Shown in pieces: positions 1-8,805 of a DNA stretch of 64,000 nt. Numbering within the stretch: the stretch's first letter is position 1; the number at the start of each line of letters is the position of its first letter. The stretch lies in NCBI RefSeq assembly GCF_052115025.1, contig NZ_JBFRFW010000005.1:186001-250000 (forward strand). The letters run 5' to 3'. The position numbers and the translations under genes are program-made. The notes below the pieces were generated by a model. That model had not been told where the DNA came from and did not search any database. It worked only from the letters and a program-made list of their open reading frames with translations. Source of the stretch: Bradyrhizobium_A sp052115025. GTDB taxonomy: Bacteria > Pseudomonadota > Alphaproteobacteria > Rhizobiales > Xanthobacteraceae.

Positions 1-963
1 CCCATGGCCTATCTGCCCGCGGTCGCCAGCTACTACACCGATCTCGACGGCAACATGCTGTCGTTTCCGTTCAATGCCTCGACGCCGATCCTGTATTACA
101 ACAAGGACCTGTTCCGTGCGGCCGGGTTGGACCCGAACGTGCCGCCCAAGACCTGGCCGGAACTCGGCGCGACCGCACAGCGCCTGCGCGCCGCCGGCGT
201 GGCCTGTGGCTTCACCACCCATTGGCCGTCCTGGGTCAATGTCGAGAATTTTTCAGCGCTACACAACATTGCGATTGCCACCCGCGCCAACGGCATGGGC
301 GGCCTCGACGCCGTACTCACCTTCAACAACCTGCTGATGGTTCACCACATCGCACAGCTCGCGGAGTGGCAGAAGACCAAGGTCTATGACTACAGCGGCC
401 GCGGCACCACGGCGGAGCCGCGCTTCCAGCGCGGCGAGTGCGGCATCTTCCTGGGGTCGTCGGCGACACGCGCCGACATTGTCGCCAACGCCAGGTTCGA
501 GGTCGGCTACGGCATGCTGCCCTACTGGCCGGATGTGCCGGGCGCGCCGCAGAACTCGATCATCGGCGGCGCTACGCTGTGGGTGCTGAAGGACCGGCCG
601 CGCGCGGAATACAAGGGCGTGGCGCGATTCTTCACCTATCTGTCACGGCCCGAGGTGCAGGCCGCCTGGCACCAGCACACCGGCTACCTGCCGATCACCC
701 GCGCCGCCTACGATTTGACCCGCAATCAGGGCTTCTACGAACGCAACCCCGGCACCGCGATCTCGATCGAGCAGATCACGCTGAAGCCGCCGACGCAGAA
801 TTCCAGGGGGCTGCGGCTGGGCTCGTTCGTGCTGATCCGCGATGTCATCGAGGAAGAGCTCGAGCAGGCGTTCGCCGGCAAGAAGAGCGCGCAGAGTGCG
901 CTCGACAACGCGGTGGAGCGCGGCAACAAGCTGCTGCGCCAGTTCGAGCGCGCCAATCCCTGA
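1..963 (+). CDS. ugpB: sn-glycerol-3-phosphate ABC transporter substrate-binding protein, C-terminal part
   Basis: The frame is open from the first base, so the 5' end lies outside the window; about 320 C-terminal residues are present of a protein that is normally near 435. The text reads as family 1 extracellular solute-binding protein, with the UgpB-like stretch LYYNKDLFRAAGLDP followed by PPKTWPEL, a conserved GECGIFLGSSA region and a closing YLPITRAAY segment. UgpB binds glycerol-3-phosphate or glycerophosphodiesters in the periplasm and passes them to UgpAEC. No transporter partner is visible because the gene is cut by the window edge. It converges with tonB, with 13 bases between the two stops. 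The family is clear; the exact ligand is inferred. Confidence 0.8.
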   Translation, partial: PMAYLPAVASYYTDLDGNMLSFPFNASTPILYYNKDLFRAAGLDPNVPPKTWPELGATAQRLRAAGVACGFTTHWPSWVNVENFSALHNIAIATRANGMGGLDAVLTFNNLLMVHHIAQLAEWQKTKVYDYSGRGTTAEPRFQRGECGIFLGSSATRADIVANARFEVGYGMLPYWPDVPGAPQNSIIGGATLWVLKDRPRAEYKGVARFFTYLSRPEVQAAWHQHTGYLPITRAAYDLTRNQGFYERNPGTAISIEQITLKPPTQNSRGLRLGSFVLIRDVIEEELEQAFAGKKSAQSALDNAVERGNKLLRQFERANP

Positions 964-976
964 GGCGCGCCGGCGC

Positions 977-1768
977 TCAGTGCAGCTCGTAGGAGAACGG
1001 CACGTTGAAGGTCATCGAGCTGTCCCGCATCTCCGGCGGGAAGGCGGGCAACGGCTCGGCCCGACGGATCAGCGCCATGGTATCGGCGTCCAGCGCCGGA
1101 TGACCGGACGAGCGGCTGATCCGGCTGCTGAGCACGCGGCCGCTGCGGGTCATGGTGAAGCTCAGCGTTGCGACGCCGGTCTCGCCCTTGGCGCGGGAGA
1201 CGGTTGAATACTGCTTGAAGCGCTGCAGGTGCGCGGCGAGCATCGATCGGTAGGACGCAGCGGCCGCCGCCGCGGCGGCGCCGGTCGCAGCGGCGTTCTG
1301 CACCGGGGCGATACGCTCAGCGCGCGGCGGGGCGGTGGTGCGTGGCGCCGGCGGGCTTTCGCTGCGTTTCTTCACGTCAGGCCGCGGCCTGGCCTTCGGC
1401 TTCACCGGTTCGGGGGTCGGCTTCGCCTTCTGTTCCGGCGGTGCGGCGACCACGGCTTGAGGCTGCTGCGGCGTCGGTGCGATCAGGTCGGGAGCCGGCT
1501 CGGGCGCGGTCTCCTGCGCGGGCGCGTCCGCCTGCTGCATGGTCGGTCCGGGCGCAAGATCCTGCTCCTGCGGCTGCGGCGCAGCCGACACCGGCGCCAT
1601 GTCGATCAGCACGGCGGGAATGGTCGCGCCCGGCGACGGTTGGCTCGCCTGCCAGCCGACGATCGCGGCGAAGGCGCCGGCATGCGCCGCAACCACCACC
1701 AGTGCCGCCGGCGCCCAGCGGAGCAGCTCCCGGCGGGGCGAGGAGGTGTCGAGCGCGAACGCGGTCAT
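977..1768 (-). CDS. tonB: TonB-family energy transducer
   Basis: A 263-residue protein. It has a short cytoplasmic N-terminus, one membrane anchor at about residues 18-40, a long Pro/Ala/Lys-rich spacer (about 50-165) meant to span the periplasm, and a TonB C-terminal domain (about 180-263) ending in a conserved FNVPFSY segment. TonB carries proton-motive-force energy from ExbB-ExbD to outer-membrane receptors for siderophores, haem or cobalamin. I chose the ATG at 1768 because it forms an ATGA overlap with the exbD stop; a longer reading from 1822 would run deep into exbD. No TonB-dependent receptor gene lies beside it. The alanine run at about residues 162-172 is low complexity. Confidence 0.85.
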   Translation of the reverse strand: MTAFALDTSSPRRELLRWAPAALVVVAAHAGAFAAIVGWQASQPSPGATIPAVLIDMAPVSAAPQPQEQDLAPGPTMQQADAPAQETAPEPAPDLIAPTPQQPQAVVAAPPEQKAKPTPEPVKPKARPRPDVKKRSESPPAPRTTAPPRAERIAPVQNAAATGAAAAAAAASYRSMLAAHLQRFKQYSTVSRAKGETGVATLSFTMTRSGRVLSSRISRSSGHPALDADTMALIRRAEPLPAFPPEMRDSSMTFNVPFSYELH

Positions 1769-2202
1769 CGCGGGCCATCCCGGCCGTCGAGCCCGACCAG
1801 CGCGATCTTCAGGTAGCCGCAATCGCGCAGCAGGTTCATCACCGTCATCAGGTCGCCGTAGCTGACCGCCTTGTCGGCGCGCAGGAAGATGCGCTCGTCC
1901 TTCCTGCCGGCGGTCGCGGCATCGAGCGCGCCGGACAGACCCTCGCGCGGTGTCGCGGTTTCGCCGACCGCGAGCGTCAGATCGGGCTTCACGGTCACGA
2001 ACACCGGCTTGTCCGGGCGCGGCTGCTGTTCGGCGGTCGAGGCCGGCAGGTCGACGCCGACATCGACGGTGGCGAGCGGCGCCGCCACCATGAAGATGAT
2101 CAGCAGCACCAGGATGACGTCGATGAAGGGCGTGACGTTGATGTCGTGGGTTTCCACCAGTTCGTCATCGCCGGCACGCCGGCCGCCCAGCCTCACGCCC
2201 AT
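1765..2202 (-). CDS. exbD: Biopolymer transport protein ExbD
   Basis: A 145-residue protein with the ExbD/TolR signature: a short N-terminal tail, then INVTPFIDVILVLLIIFMV, in which the transmembrane helix carries the essential proton-path aspartate (the D of FIDV). A periplasmic domain of about 90 residues follows. It forms the ExbB-ExbD proton channel that powers TonB. It is the middle gene of a tight operon: its start lies 3 bases after the exbB stop and its stop overlaps the tonB start by 4 bases. The length is normal for the family. TolR is the alternative, but the adjacent TonB-type gene favours ExbD. Confidence 0.9.
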   Translation of the reverse strand: MGVRLGGRRAGDDELVETHDINVTPFIDVILVLLIIFMVAAPLATVDVGVDLPASTAEQQPRPDKPVFVTVKPDLTLAVGETATPREGLSGALDAATAGRKDERIFLRADKAVSYGDLMTVMNLLRDCGYLKIALVGLDGRDGPR

Positions 2203-2205
2203 GAT

Positions 2206-3036
2206 CTACTCCGCGGCGCGGGCGATGTGAGGCAGGCGGCGGCTCTGGTCGCGGCTCAGCAGCAGCAGCACCTGCGCGGAAGCGTCGCCCAGCAGCGCAC
2301 GGTAAGTCGCCGTGACGCGGGCGAGGTGATTGTAGATCACGACCGCCGGAATTGCCGCGATCAGGCCCATCGCGGTGGCGAGCAGCGCTTCGGCAATGCC
2401 CGGCGCCACCACCGCGAGGTTGGTGGTGTTGGCTTCCGAGATGCCGATGAACGAGTTCATGATGCCCCACACCGTGCCGAACAGCCCGACGAACGGCGCG
2501 GTGGCGCCGATGGTGGCGAGCACGCCGGTGCCGCGGTTGATCTGGCGGACCATGGCGTTCTCGACGCGCTCAAGCCGCAATGCGACGCGCTCCTTGAGGC
2601 CGTCGTCGAAGATGTTGCCCGACAGCGCGCTCTCGCGTGCGGCGGACTGGACGATCCGGGCCACCGCATCCTCGCCGTCGCCGCAGGCGCGCGCGGCATC
2701 CGGCAGCGTGGTATCGGTGTCGAGCGCGACAAGGCGCAGCTTCGCGCGACGGCTGGCGCGCATCAGCTCCAGCGTCTTGACCAGCCAGACGGTCCAGGTG
2801 ACCAGGGAGGCGAAGGCGAGGCCGACCATGACCGCCTTCACCACGATATCGGCGTTGAGGAACATACCCCAGGGCGACAGGTCGCGCGGCAGCAGGCCGG
2901 TGGCCGTTGCTGCGCTCGCCTGCGTCGTGGCGAGTGCGACGAGCGCGCCTGCGAGGCTCGCCGGCATGGTGCGGCCGGTGGTCCGGCGCGAGCGGATGGC
3001 CGCATTGGCGCGGCAGGGCTGGTCCTGGTGCGTCAT
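2206..3036 (-). CDS. exbB: Biopolymer transport protein ExbB (MotA/TolQ/ExbB proton channel)
   Basis: A 276-residue protein. An N-terminal signal-like or periplasmic extension (TMPASLAGALVALATTQASA) precedes the first helix, a feature of the longer alphaproteobacterial ExbB type. The MotA/TolQ/ExbB core is plain: GVLATIGATAPFVGLFGTVWG followed by a second helix pair ending in AIPAVVIYNH. It pairs with ExbD as the proton-driven motor for TonB. The start was placed at the ATG at 3036, because the reading from 3072 adds 12 residues with no membrane or family character. It is the first gene of exbB-exbD-tonB, transcribed away from the ABC binding-protein gene at 3479. Its leader contains a possible iron-control half-site. 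Confidence 0.88.
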   Translation of the reverse strand: MTHQDQPCRANAAIRSRRTTGRTMPASLAGALVALATTQASAATATGLLPRDLSPWGMFLNADIVVKAVMVGLAFASLVTWTVWLVKTLELMRASRRAKLRLVALDTDTTLPDAARACGDGEDAVARIVQSAARESALSGNIFDDGLKERVALRLERVENAMVRQINRGTGVLATIGATAPFVGLFGTVWGIMNSFIGISEANTTNLAVVAPGIAEALLATAMGLIAAIPAVVIYNHLARVTATYRALLGDASAQVLLLLSRDQSRRLPHIARAAE

Positions 3037-3222
3037 GATGGGGATTGGTCCGAGACCTCGTGATCGTCTCAAGGTGGTGGGCCGGCGAACTCTGCGCTGC
3101 GCAGATCACGCGTCGCCGGATGGATCGCGATGGCCGCGGCCGTCGCTGGCGTGATCCCCTTGTAGTCGCAGCGCCGTTGTCGCGGCAATTCACCGAGGCC
3201 TGATGAGTGGTTCGATTTGACC

Positions 3223-3237
3223 TATTCTTATTCTAAA
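3223..3237 (-). promoter_or_regulatory. Possible iron-responsive (Irr ICE-like) element upstream of exbB
   Basis: Read on the minus strand the site is TTTAGAATAAGAATA. Its left half matches the TTTAGAA arm of the Irr control element known in rhizobia; the right arm is degenerate. It lies about 190 bases before the exbB start. Iron control of exbB-exbD-tonB is expected in this group, but the match is only partial. Confidence 0.3.
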
Positions 3238-3431
3238 GCCTTGAGCCGCTTGGCTTCTGCTGCGTGATCGGGGCACCGCGGATGATTTTGAAGGCGGAAG
3301 CGGTGTCTGCCGATATTTTAGGCATTTGCCGCGCGCTGTATGCAACGCCTCGGACGCGGCGGTGCGCTGCGATTTTGAAATAACGGAAGTAGATCAATCG
3401 ATTAAACGCGGTCCCCGCTGTCGTGCCGCCT

Positions 3432-3447
3432 TGGCATAGTCCTTGCG
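3432..3447 (+). promoter_or_regulatory. Sigma-54 (RpoN) -24/-12 promoter for the transporter-atzGEH operon
   Basis: TGGCATAGTCCTTGC matches the RpoN consensus TGGCAY-N5-TTGC at every conserved position, with the GG and GC elements at correct spacing. The predicted start of transcription is about 3457, some 22 bases before the ATG at 3479. RpoN promoters in this group commonly serve nitrogen-limitation genes, which suits the amidases downstream. Confidence 0.8.
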
Positions 3448-3478
3448 AAGTCATCTCCGTCAGCCAGCGGAGACCTCC

Positions 3479-5098
3479 ATGAAGCGTCGTGATTTCCTGA
3501 AAACTGCCTCGGGCCTGGCCGCAGGGGCGCTGGTGTCCGGGCCCGCGGTGTGGTCGAGCGCGCAGGCGCAGAGCCGTCAGGAGACGCTGCTGGTGGTGTC
3601 CGAGAGCGGGCCCAACAACCTCGACATCCATGGTGTCGGCACCAACGTGCCCGGCTACGAGGTGTCGTGGAATTGCTACGACCGGCTGATCAGCCACGAG
3701 ATGAAGAGCGGTCCGGGCGGTGTGCCCTATTACGACCGCGACAAGTTCAAGCCCGAGCTCGCCGAGGACATGACCGTTGGCGACATGTCGGTGACCTTCA
3801 AGCTGAAGAAGAATGCGACCTTCCATGACGGCACGCCGGTGACGGCGAAGGACGTCAAGTGGTCGCTCGACCGTGCCGTCAGCGTCGGCGGCTTTCCCAC
3901 CTTCCAGATGAGCGCGGGCTCGCTGACCAAGCCGGAGCAGTTCGTCGTGGTCGACGACCGCACCGTGCGCGTCGACTTCCTGACGCGGGACAAGCTCACC
4001 ATCCCCGATCTCGCTGTCATCGTGCCCTGCGTGGTCAACTCGGAGCTGGTGAAGAAGAACGCCACCGAGAAGGATCCCTGGGGCCTCGAATTCACCAAGC
4101 AGCAGACCGCCGGCTCCGGCGCCTACCGCGTGACCAAGTGGACGGCCGGCACCGAAGTGGTGATGGAGCGCAACGACAACTGGGTCGGCGGCCCGCTGCC
4201 GAAGATCAAGCGCGTGATCTGGCGCATGGTGCCGCAGGCCGGCAACCGCCGCGCGCTGCTGGAGCGCGGCGACGCCGACATCTCCTATGAGCTGCCCTAT
4301 CGCGACTTCGCCGAGCTCAAGCAGGCCGGCAAGCTCGAAATCGTGTCGCTGCCATTCAGCAACGGCATCCAGTACATCGGCATGAATGTCACGAGACCGC
4401 CGTTCGACAATCCCAAGGTGCGCCAGGCGCTGGCCTGTGCCATGCCGTACCAGAAGATCGTCGACGCAGTGCTGTTCGGCCTCGCCAATCCGATGTTCGG
4501 CGCAGCCGCCGACAAGCCGACCGAGGTCGCCTGGCCGCAGCCGACCAAATACGTCACCGACATCGCGAAAGCGCGGGCGCTGCTGGCGGAGGCGGGCTAT
4601 CCCAACGGCTTCGAGACCACGCTGTCATTCGACCTCGGCTTTGCCGTGGTCAACGAGCCGCTGTGCGTGCTGGTGCAGGAGAGCCTCGCGCAGATCGGCA
4701 TCAAGACGACGATCAACAAGATCCCCGGCGCCAACTGGCGCACCGAGCTCAACAAGAAGGAGATGCCGCTTTACACCAACGTGTTCTCGGGCTGGCTCGA
4801 TTACCCCGAGTACTTCTTCTATTGGTGCTATCACGGCAACAATTCCGTCTTCAACACCATGAGCTACAAGTCGCCGCAGATGGACAAGCTCATCGATGGC
4901 GCCCGCGCCGCCGCGGCCGTCGGCGACACCGCGGCCTATGACGCCGATGTCAAAGGCTTCGTCGATCTCGCCTTCACCGACATGCCGCGCATTCCGCTCT
5001 ATCAGCCCTATGTCAACGTCGCGATGCAGAAGAACATCTCCGGCTACCAGTACTGGTTCCACCGCCGGCTCGACTACCGCACACTCGTGAAGGCGTAA
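3479..5098 (+). CDS. ABC transporter substrate-binding protein, family 5 (peptide/ureide type), Tat-exported
   Basis: A 539-residue protein. The N-terminus MKRRDFLKTASGLAAGALVS is a twin-arginine signal, so the protein is exported folded. The mature part is a typical DppA/OppA-class (SBP_bac_5) binding protein, with KPELAEDMTVGDMSVTFKLK and the family motif around DGTPVTAKDVKWSLDRA. It is the first gene of a transporter operon whose neighbours are ureide amidases, so the cargo is more likely a small amide or ureide than a peptide; that is inference. The ATG at 3479 was chosen because the Tat motif begins there and GGAG lies just upstream; an upstream ATG at 3443 would fall inside the sigma-54 promoter. 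Confidence 0.85.
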   Translation: MKRRDFLKTASGLAAGALVSGPAVWSSAQAQSRQETLLVVSESGPNNLDIHGVGTNVPGYEVSWNCYDRLISHEMKSGPGGVPYYDRDKFKPELAEDMTVGDMSVTFKLKKNATFHDGTPVTAKDVKWSLDRAVSVGGFPTFQMSAGSLTKPEQFVVVDDRTVRVDFLTRDKLTIPDLAVIVPCVVNSELVKKNATEKDPWGLEFTKQQTAGSGAYRVTKWTAGTEVVMERNDNWVGGPLPKIKRVIWRMVPQAGNRRALLERGDADISYELPYRDFAELKQAGKLEIVSLPFSNGIQYIGMNVTRPPFDNPKVRQALACAMPYQKIVDAVLFGLANPMFGAAADKPTEVAWPQPTKYVTDIAKARALLAEAGYPNGFETTLSFDLGFAVVNEPLCVLVQESLAQIGIKTTINKIPGANWRTELNKKEMPLYTNVFSGWLDYPEYFFYWCYHGNNSVFNTMSYKSPQMDKLIDGARAAAAVGDTAAYDADVKGFVDLAFTDMPRIPLYQPYVNVAMQKNISGYQYWFHRRLDYRTLVKA

Positions 5099-5117
5099 GG
5101 ACAGGCGAGGCAGCACC

Positions 5118-6131
5118 ATGCTCGGCCTGATCGGCAAGCGGTTGATGTTCGCGATCCCCAGCCTGATCGGCGTCGTGATCGTGACTTTCCTGCTGACGCG
5201 AGCGCTGCCGGGTGACCCGGCGGCGTACTTCGCCGGCCCCGCCGCGACCAAGGAGGCGGTTGAGCAGATCCGCAAGAAGCTCGGCCTCGACAAGCCGCTG
5301 ATCCAGCAGTTCATCGGCTACACCGCCGATCTCGCCCACGGCGACCTCGGCACCTCGCTGACCACTGGGCAGCCGGTCGCCACCGAGATCCGCAACCGCC
5401 TGCCGGCCTCCGCCGAGCTGACGCTGCTCGGCCTCGTGCTGGCGGTCGCGATCGCGCTTCCGCTCGGCATCGCCGCCGCGGCGCGGCCGGGCTCGCTGGT
5501 CGATCATGTCTGCCGCATCACCACCACGGCCGGGGTGTCGCTGCCGGTATTCTTCACCGGCCTGGTGCTGGTCTATGTCTTCTATTTCAGGCTCGGCTGG
5601 GCGCCGGCGCCGCTCGGACGGCTCGACGTCTACGCCACCGCGCCGCCGGCGGTGACGGGATTCTACATCATCGACAACCTGCTCGTGCGCGACTTCGAAG
5701 CCTTCCGCTCCGCGCTCGGCCAGCTCATCCTGCCGGCGGCGACGCTCGCGATCTTCTCGCTGGCGCCGATCGCGCGGATCACGCGGGCGGCGATGCTGGC
5801 CGTGCTGGCGTCCGATTTCGTCCGCACCGCGCGGGCGAGCGGGCTCGCGCCGCGCACGGTGATCGTCACCTACGCATTCCGCAACGCCATGCTGCCGGTC
5901 ATCACCACGCTGAGCATGGTGTTCTCGTTCCTGCTCGGCGCCAATGTGCTGGTGGAGAAGGTGTTCGCCTGGCCGGGCATCGGCTCCTATGCGGTCGAGG
6001 CGCTGATCGCCTCCGACTTCGCGCCGGTGCAGGGCTTCGTGCTGACGATGGCGATCATGTACGTGCTGCTCAATCTCGTGATCGACATTCTCTACGGCGT
6101 CATCGACCCGCGTGTGAGGCTTGAGGGATGA
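5118..6131 (+). CDS. ABC transporter permease, DppB/OppB type
   Basis: A 337-residue inner-membrane protein with six predicted helices. It has the usual N-terminal start MLGLIGKRLMFAIPSLIGV, the periplasmic TRALPGDPAAYFAG stretch and the EAA loop around FVRTARASGLAPRTVIVTYAFRNAMLPV, which docks on the ATPase. It forms the import channel with the next gene. It follows the binding-protein gene after 19 bases and overlaps the next permease by four bases (ATGA). Length and order are standard for a dipeptide-type importer. Substrate specificity comes from the binding protein and is not readable here. Confidence 0.87.
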   Translation: MLGLIGKRLMFAIPSLIGVVIVTFLLTRALPGDPAAYFAGPAATKEAVEQIRKKLGLDKPLIQQFIGYTADLAHGDLGTSLTTGQPVATEIRNRLPASAELTLLGLVLAVAIALPLGIAAAARPGSLVDHVCRITTTAGVSLPVFFTGLVLVYVFYFRLGWAPAPLGRLDVYATAPPAVTGFYIIDNLLVRDFEAFRSALGQLILPAATLAIFSLAPIARITRAAMLAVLASDFVRTARASGLAPRTVIVTYAFRNAMLPVITTLSMVFSFLLGANVLVEKVFAWPGIGSYAVEALIASDFAPVQGFVLTMAIMYVLLNLVIDILYGVIDPRVRLEG

Positions 6132-7027
6132 GCGTCGCTGCCCCCGCTTCCGATATCTCCGCTTCGGCCCGCCCGTCGCGGTTCGCCGCAACATTGCAGC
6201 ATGCCCGCTACGTGTTGTCGGAAAACCCGGTCACCGCTTTCGCCTTCGCGCTGCTGCTCGGCATCGTGCTGGCGGCGCTGATCGGGCCCTGGCTGGCGCC
6301 GTATGATCCGCTCGCCAGCGATACCGCGGCGGCGCTGAGGCCACCCTCGGCGGCGCACTGGTTCGGCACCGACCAGCTCGGCCGCGATATTCTCAGCCGC
6401 GTCGTGGTCGCGACCCGGCTCGACCTGTTCATCGCGGTCGCCTCGGTGGTGCTGGTGTTCCTGATGGGCGGACTCGCCGGGGTCGCCGCCGGCTATTTCG
6501 GCGGCTGGACCGACCGTATTGTAGGCCGCATCGCCGACACCATCATGGCGTTTCCACTGTTCGTGCTGGCGATGGGCATCGTCGCCGCGCTCGGCAACAC
6601 CGTGCAGAACATCGTCATCGCCACCGCGATCGTGAACTTTCCGCTCTATGCGCGCGTTGCGCGTGCCGAGGCCAATGTTCACCGCGACGCCGGCTTCGTG
6701 CAGGCGGCGCGGTTGTCGGGCAATGGCGAGATGCGCATCCTGCTCGGCCACATCCTGCCCAACATCATGCCGATCATGATCGTGCAGATGTCGCTGACCA
6801 TGGGCTATGCCATCCTCAATGCCGCCGGCCTGTCGTTCATCGGCCTTGGCGTGCGGCCGCCGACCGCCGAGTGGGGCATCATGGTCGCCGAGGGCGCCGC
6901 CTTCATGGTGTCCGGCGAATGGTGGATCGCGCTGTTTCCCGGTCTCGCGCTGATGATCGCGGTGTTCTGCTTCAACCTGCTCGGCGACGGCCTGCGCGAC
7001 ATCGTCGATCCGCAGCGGAGGACCTGA
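6128..7027 (+). CDS. ABC transporter permease, DppC/OppC type
   Basis: A 299-residue membrane protein. An N-terminal OppC_N segment (residues about 15-60, including NPVTAFAFALLLGIV) is followed by AHWFGTDQLGRDILSRVV, the DppC hallmark, and an EAA loop with FVQAARLSGNGEMRILLGHILPN. It is the second half of the import channel. Its ATG overlaps the previous stop, so the two permeases are translationally coupled, and the ATPase gene begins 3 bases after its stop. The family call is secure; the cargo is inferred from the ureide amidases in the operon. Confidence 0.87.
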   Translation: MSVAAPASDISASARPSRFAATLQHARYVLSENPVTAFAFALLLGIVLAALIGPWLAPYDPLASDTAAALRPPSAAHWFGTDQLGRDILSRVVVATRLDLFIAVASVVLVFLMGGLAGVAAGYFGGWTDRIVGRIADTIMAFPLFVLAMGIVAALGNTVQNIVIATAIVNFPLYARVARAEANVHRDAGFVQAARLSGNGEMRILLGHILPNIMPIMIVQMSLTMGYAILNAAGLSFIGLGVRPPTAEWGIMVAEGAAFMVSGEWWIALFPGLALMIAVFCFNLLGDGLRDIVDPQRRT

Positions 7028-7030
7028 TTC

Positions 7031-8761
7031 ATGGCTGCGCTTCCGCTGCTCGATGTCCGCGACCTGACGGTCGAATTCGCCACCCGGCGCGGCCCGGTGC
7101 GGGCGGTGCAGAGCGTCGACATCGCGGTGGCCAAGGGCGAGACGCTCGCCATTGTCGGCGAGTCCGGCTCCGGCAAGTCGGTGACTTCCTATGCGGTGAT
7201 GCGCATCCTCGACCGTGCCGGCCGCATCGCCGATGGCGCCATCCGCTTTTCCGGCATCGACATCGGTTCCGCATCGGAGGCGCAGATGCGCGACCTGCGC
7301 GGCCGCGAGATCTCGATGATCTTCCAGAACCCGCGCGCCGCGCTCAACCCGATCCGCAAGGTCGGCGAGCAGATCGAGGACGTGCTGCGCCAGCACGCCC
7401 AGGCGTCGAGTGCCGAGCGTGCCGAGAAGGCGATCGCGGCGCTGGAGCAGGTGCGCATCGCGCGGCCGCGCGAGCGCTACCATGCCTACCCCTTCGAATT
7501 GTCCGGCGGCATGTGCCAGCGCGTCGTCATCGCGCTGGCGCTGGCCTGCAACCCGCAGCTCCTGATCGCCGACGAGCCGACCACCGGCCTCGACGTCACC
7601 ACCCAGAAGGCGGTGATGGACCTGATCGTCGATCTGACGCGCCAGCGCGGCCTCTCGACCATCCTCATCACCCATGACCTCGGCCTCGCCGCCGCCTATT
7701 GCGACCGTGTGGTGGTGATGGAGAAGGGGCGGGTGGTGGAGACGGCGGTCGCCGCCGACGTGTTCGCCCGGCCGGCCCATCCCTACACCCGCAAGCTGAT
7801 GCGGGCGACGCCGCGGCTCGGTGTCGGCCTGCGCGATCTCCTGCCTGAGGACGAAACCTTGCCGGCTGCCGCGGCGACCGTGGCGGCGAGCGGGCCTGTG
7901 GTGGTGACGCCGCCCCTGCTGCTGGTCGACAAGCTGGTCAAGGACTATCCACGCCAGGGCGCCTCGGCCTCGCTCGGCCGGCTGTTCGGCAAGCGGCCGC
8001 CGGTCGAGCCGGACCGCTTCCGCGCGGTCGACGGCATCAGCTTCACGGTCGGACGTGGCGAGAGCGTCGGCCTTGTCGGCGAATCCGGCTGCGGCAAGTC
8101 GACGACCTCGATGATGGTGATGCGGCTGCTCGACCAGACCTCCGGACGCATCGCCTTCGATGGTGAGGAGATCGGCAACCTGCTGCCGAAGGCGTTTGCG
8201 CGCTCAGCGTTGCGCCGCCGCATCCAGATGGTGTTCCAGGATGCGACCGACAGCCTCAATCCGCGCTTCTCCGCGGCGCGCGCCATCGCCGATCCGATCC
8301 TGCGGATGGGGGAGCCGATGAGCCGCGATGCTCTGCGGGGGCGCTGCGAGGAACTGGCAACCCAGGTCGGTCTGCCGGTGGCGCTGCTCGACCGCTTTCC
8401 ACACCAGCTCTCCGGCGGCCAGAAGGCGCGTGTCGGCATCGCCCGCGCGATCGCGCTCAAGCCGGACTTGATCATTCTCGACGAGCCGACCGCCGCGCTC
8501 GACGTCTCGGTGCAGGCGGTGGTGCTCAACCTGCTGCAGGACCTCAAGCAGTCACTCGGCATGAGCTACCTGTTCGTCTCCCATGACCTCAATGTGGTGC
8601 GGCTGTTGTGCGATCGTGTCATAGTCATGCGTGCGGGGCGGATCGTGGAGCAGGGGCCGGCCGAGGCGGTGCTGGCGGCGCCGCAGGCCGACTACACCCG
8701 CGAGCTGCTGGCGGCGATCCCACATCCGCCGGCGGCCGAACCGATGATGGTGGTGCAATGA
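7031..8761 (+). CDS. ABC transporter ATP-binding protein, DppD-DppF fusion
   Basis: A 576-residue protein with two full ATPase domains. Domain 1 (about 1-260) has Walker A GESGSGKS, the signature LSGGMCQR and Walker B LLIADEPTT. Domain 2 (about 295-560) has GESGCGKS, LSGGQKAR and LIILDEPTA. It powers the peptide-type importer from the cytoplasmic side. In many bacteria DppD and DppF are separate; the fused form is common in alphaproteobacteria. Signature residue 5 is methionine in domain 1 and glutamine in domain 2, so the two sites are not identical. The stop codon lies inside a 14-base tandem repeat (8749-8790), and the AtzG-like gene follows after 44 bases. Confidence 0.9.
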   Translation: MAALPLLDVRDLTVEFATRRGPVRAVQSVDIAVAKGETLAIVGESGSGKSVTSYAVMRILDRAGRIADGAIRFSGIDIGSASEAQMRDLRGREISMIFQNPRAALNPIRKVGEQIEDVLRQHAQASSAERAEKAIAALEQVRIARPRERYHAYPFELSGGMCQRVVIALALACNPQLLIADEPTTGLDVTTQKAVMDLIVDLTRQRGLSTILITHDLGLAAAYCDRVVVMEKGRVVETAVAADVFARPAHPYTRKLMRATPRLGVGLRDLLPEDETLPAAAATVAASGPVVVTPPLLLVDKLVKDYPRQGASASLGRLFGKRPPVEPDRFRAVDGISFTVGRGESVGLVGESGCGKSTTSMMVMRLLDQTSGRIAFDGEEIGNLLPKAFARSALRRRIQMVFQDATDSLNPRFSAARAIADPILRMGEPMSRDALRGRCEELATQVGLPVALLDRFPHQLSGGQKARVGIARAIALKPDLIILDEPTAALDVSVQAVVLNLLQDLKQSLGMSYLFVSHDLNVVRLLCDRVIVMRAGRIVEQGPAEAVLAAPQADYTRELLAAIPHPPAAEPMMVVQ

Positions 8762-8790
8762 CGGTGATGCAATGACGGTAGTGCAATGAC
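8749..8790 (+). repeat. Three tandem copies of a 14-base unit across a stop codon
   Basis: GGTGGTGCAATGAC (8749), GGTGATGCAATGAC (8763) and GGTAGTGCAATGAC (8777) stand head to tail and differ at only one or two positions. The first copy contains the TGA that ends the ATPase gene. The array looks like slippage duplication of the gene end; it has no spacers. Confidence 0.9.
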
Positions 8791-8805
8791 AGTGGCAGGT
8801 GCCTC

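Larger units (their letters stand above)
3037..3478. other. Divergent intergenic region between exbB and the ureide-transporter operon
   Basis: This 442-base stretch has no convincing gene. It must hold the exbB promoter on the minus strand and the transporter promoter on the plus strand. Two elements stand out: a TATTC-rich site at 3223-3237 that resembles half of an Irr-type iron control element, and a sigma-54 -24/-12 sequence at 3432-3447. A loose GntR-like palindrome, CTGTATGCAA at 3336-3345, is also present. Confidence 0.5.

Noticed and set aside
1342..3063. A 573-codon open frame on the plus strand across tonB, exbD and exbB
   Set aside because: It spans three well-identified genes on the other strand and has no recognisable domain.
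5013..6194. A 393-codon minus-strand frame opposite the first permease gene
   Set aside because: It is low in hydrophobic residues and rich in Arg, Asp and Glu, as expected from reading a membrane-protein gene backwards.
8749..8790. CRISPR array
   Set aside because: There are only three contiguous units without spacers, and no cas genes are near. It is a simple tandem repeat.
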